Assembly (NCBI RefSeq): GCF_000721935.1
Contig: NZ_KL585389.1
Coordinates: forward strand, 122,471 to 128,465
Length of the DNA stretch: 5,995 bases
Direction: 5' to 3'
Source: Streptomyces sp. NRRL WC-3549
Lineage (GTDB): Bacteria; Actinomycetota; Actinomycetes; Streptomycetales; Streptomycetaceae
Part shown: in pieces, positions 5,991 to 5,995 of the stretch
How positions within the stretch are numbered: the stretch's first letter is position 1
Layout of the letters: each line of letters starts with the position of its first letter
Program-made: the position numbers and the translations under genes
Notes under the pieces: model-generated
The model's input: only the letters and a program-made list of their open reading frames with translations
Databases searched by the model: none
What the model was told of the DNA's origin: nothing

Positions 5991-5995
5991 GGAGG
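5991..5995 (+). promoter_or_regulatory. Possible ribosome binding site of a gene beyond the right edge
   Basis: The window ends in GGAGG, a near-perfect Shine-Dalgarno core, 48 bases after the glucosidase stop. A start codon would be expected within about 10 bases outside the window, so another + strand gene may follow closely, possibly in the same operon. Confidence 0.3.

Noticed and set aside
1..5995. CRISPR array, tRNA, rRNA, transposase or attachment site
   Set aside because: No repeated spacer pattern, no cloverleaf-like or rRNA-like stretch, no transposase motifs and no flanking target duplications were seen on either strand.

Overview
The window looks like a high-GC actinomycete chromosome, most likely Streptomyces or a close relative. 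The coding DNA is strongly G/C-biased at third codon positions, one gene starts with GTG, ribosome binding sites are purine-rich (AAGGGG, GAGGAG, AAAGGA), and the protein families and gene order match Streptomyces sugar-uptake loci. The genus is an inference; no rRNA or other taxonomic marker is present.

All five genes lie on the + strand. Positions 2-574 hold the C-terminal effector-binding domain of a LacI-family regulator, cut by the left edge of the window. A 189 bp intergenic region (575-763) contains a short A/T-richer island with imperfect palindromes and is the likely regulated promoter. It is followed by a lipoprotein sugar-binding protein (764-2188), two ABC-transporter membrane subunits (2278-3240 and 3256-4215) and a cytoplasmic GH13 alpha-glucosidase (4332-5942). 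The gaps between the last four genes are 89, 15 and 116 bp, so they probably form one operon. The two larger gaps contain strong inverted repeats. The window ends with a terminator-like hairpin and a GGAGG that may be the ribosome binding site of a gene beyond the edge.

Together the genes describe uptake and use of an alpha-glucoside. The lipoprotein captures a small alpha-linked oligosaccharide outside the membrane, the two permeases pass it through, and the glucosidase releases glucose inside the cell. The LacI-type protein probably represses the operon until an inducing sugar binds. No ATPase subunit is present; in Streptomyces such systems usually share the multi-purpose ATPase MsiK encoded elsewhere.

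I found no previously undescribed system. The locus is of a known type. The points most worth a second look are RNA-structure or operator candidates in the intergenic regions, a possible disulfide in the binding protein, and the residue next to the catalytic nucleophile of the glucosidase, which bears on linkage preference.
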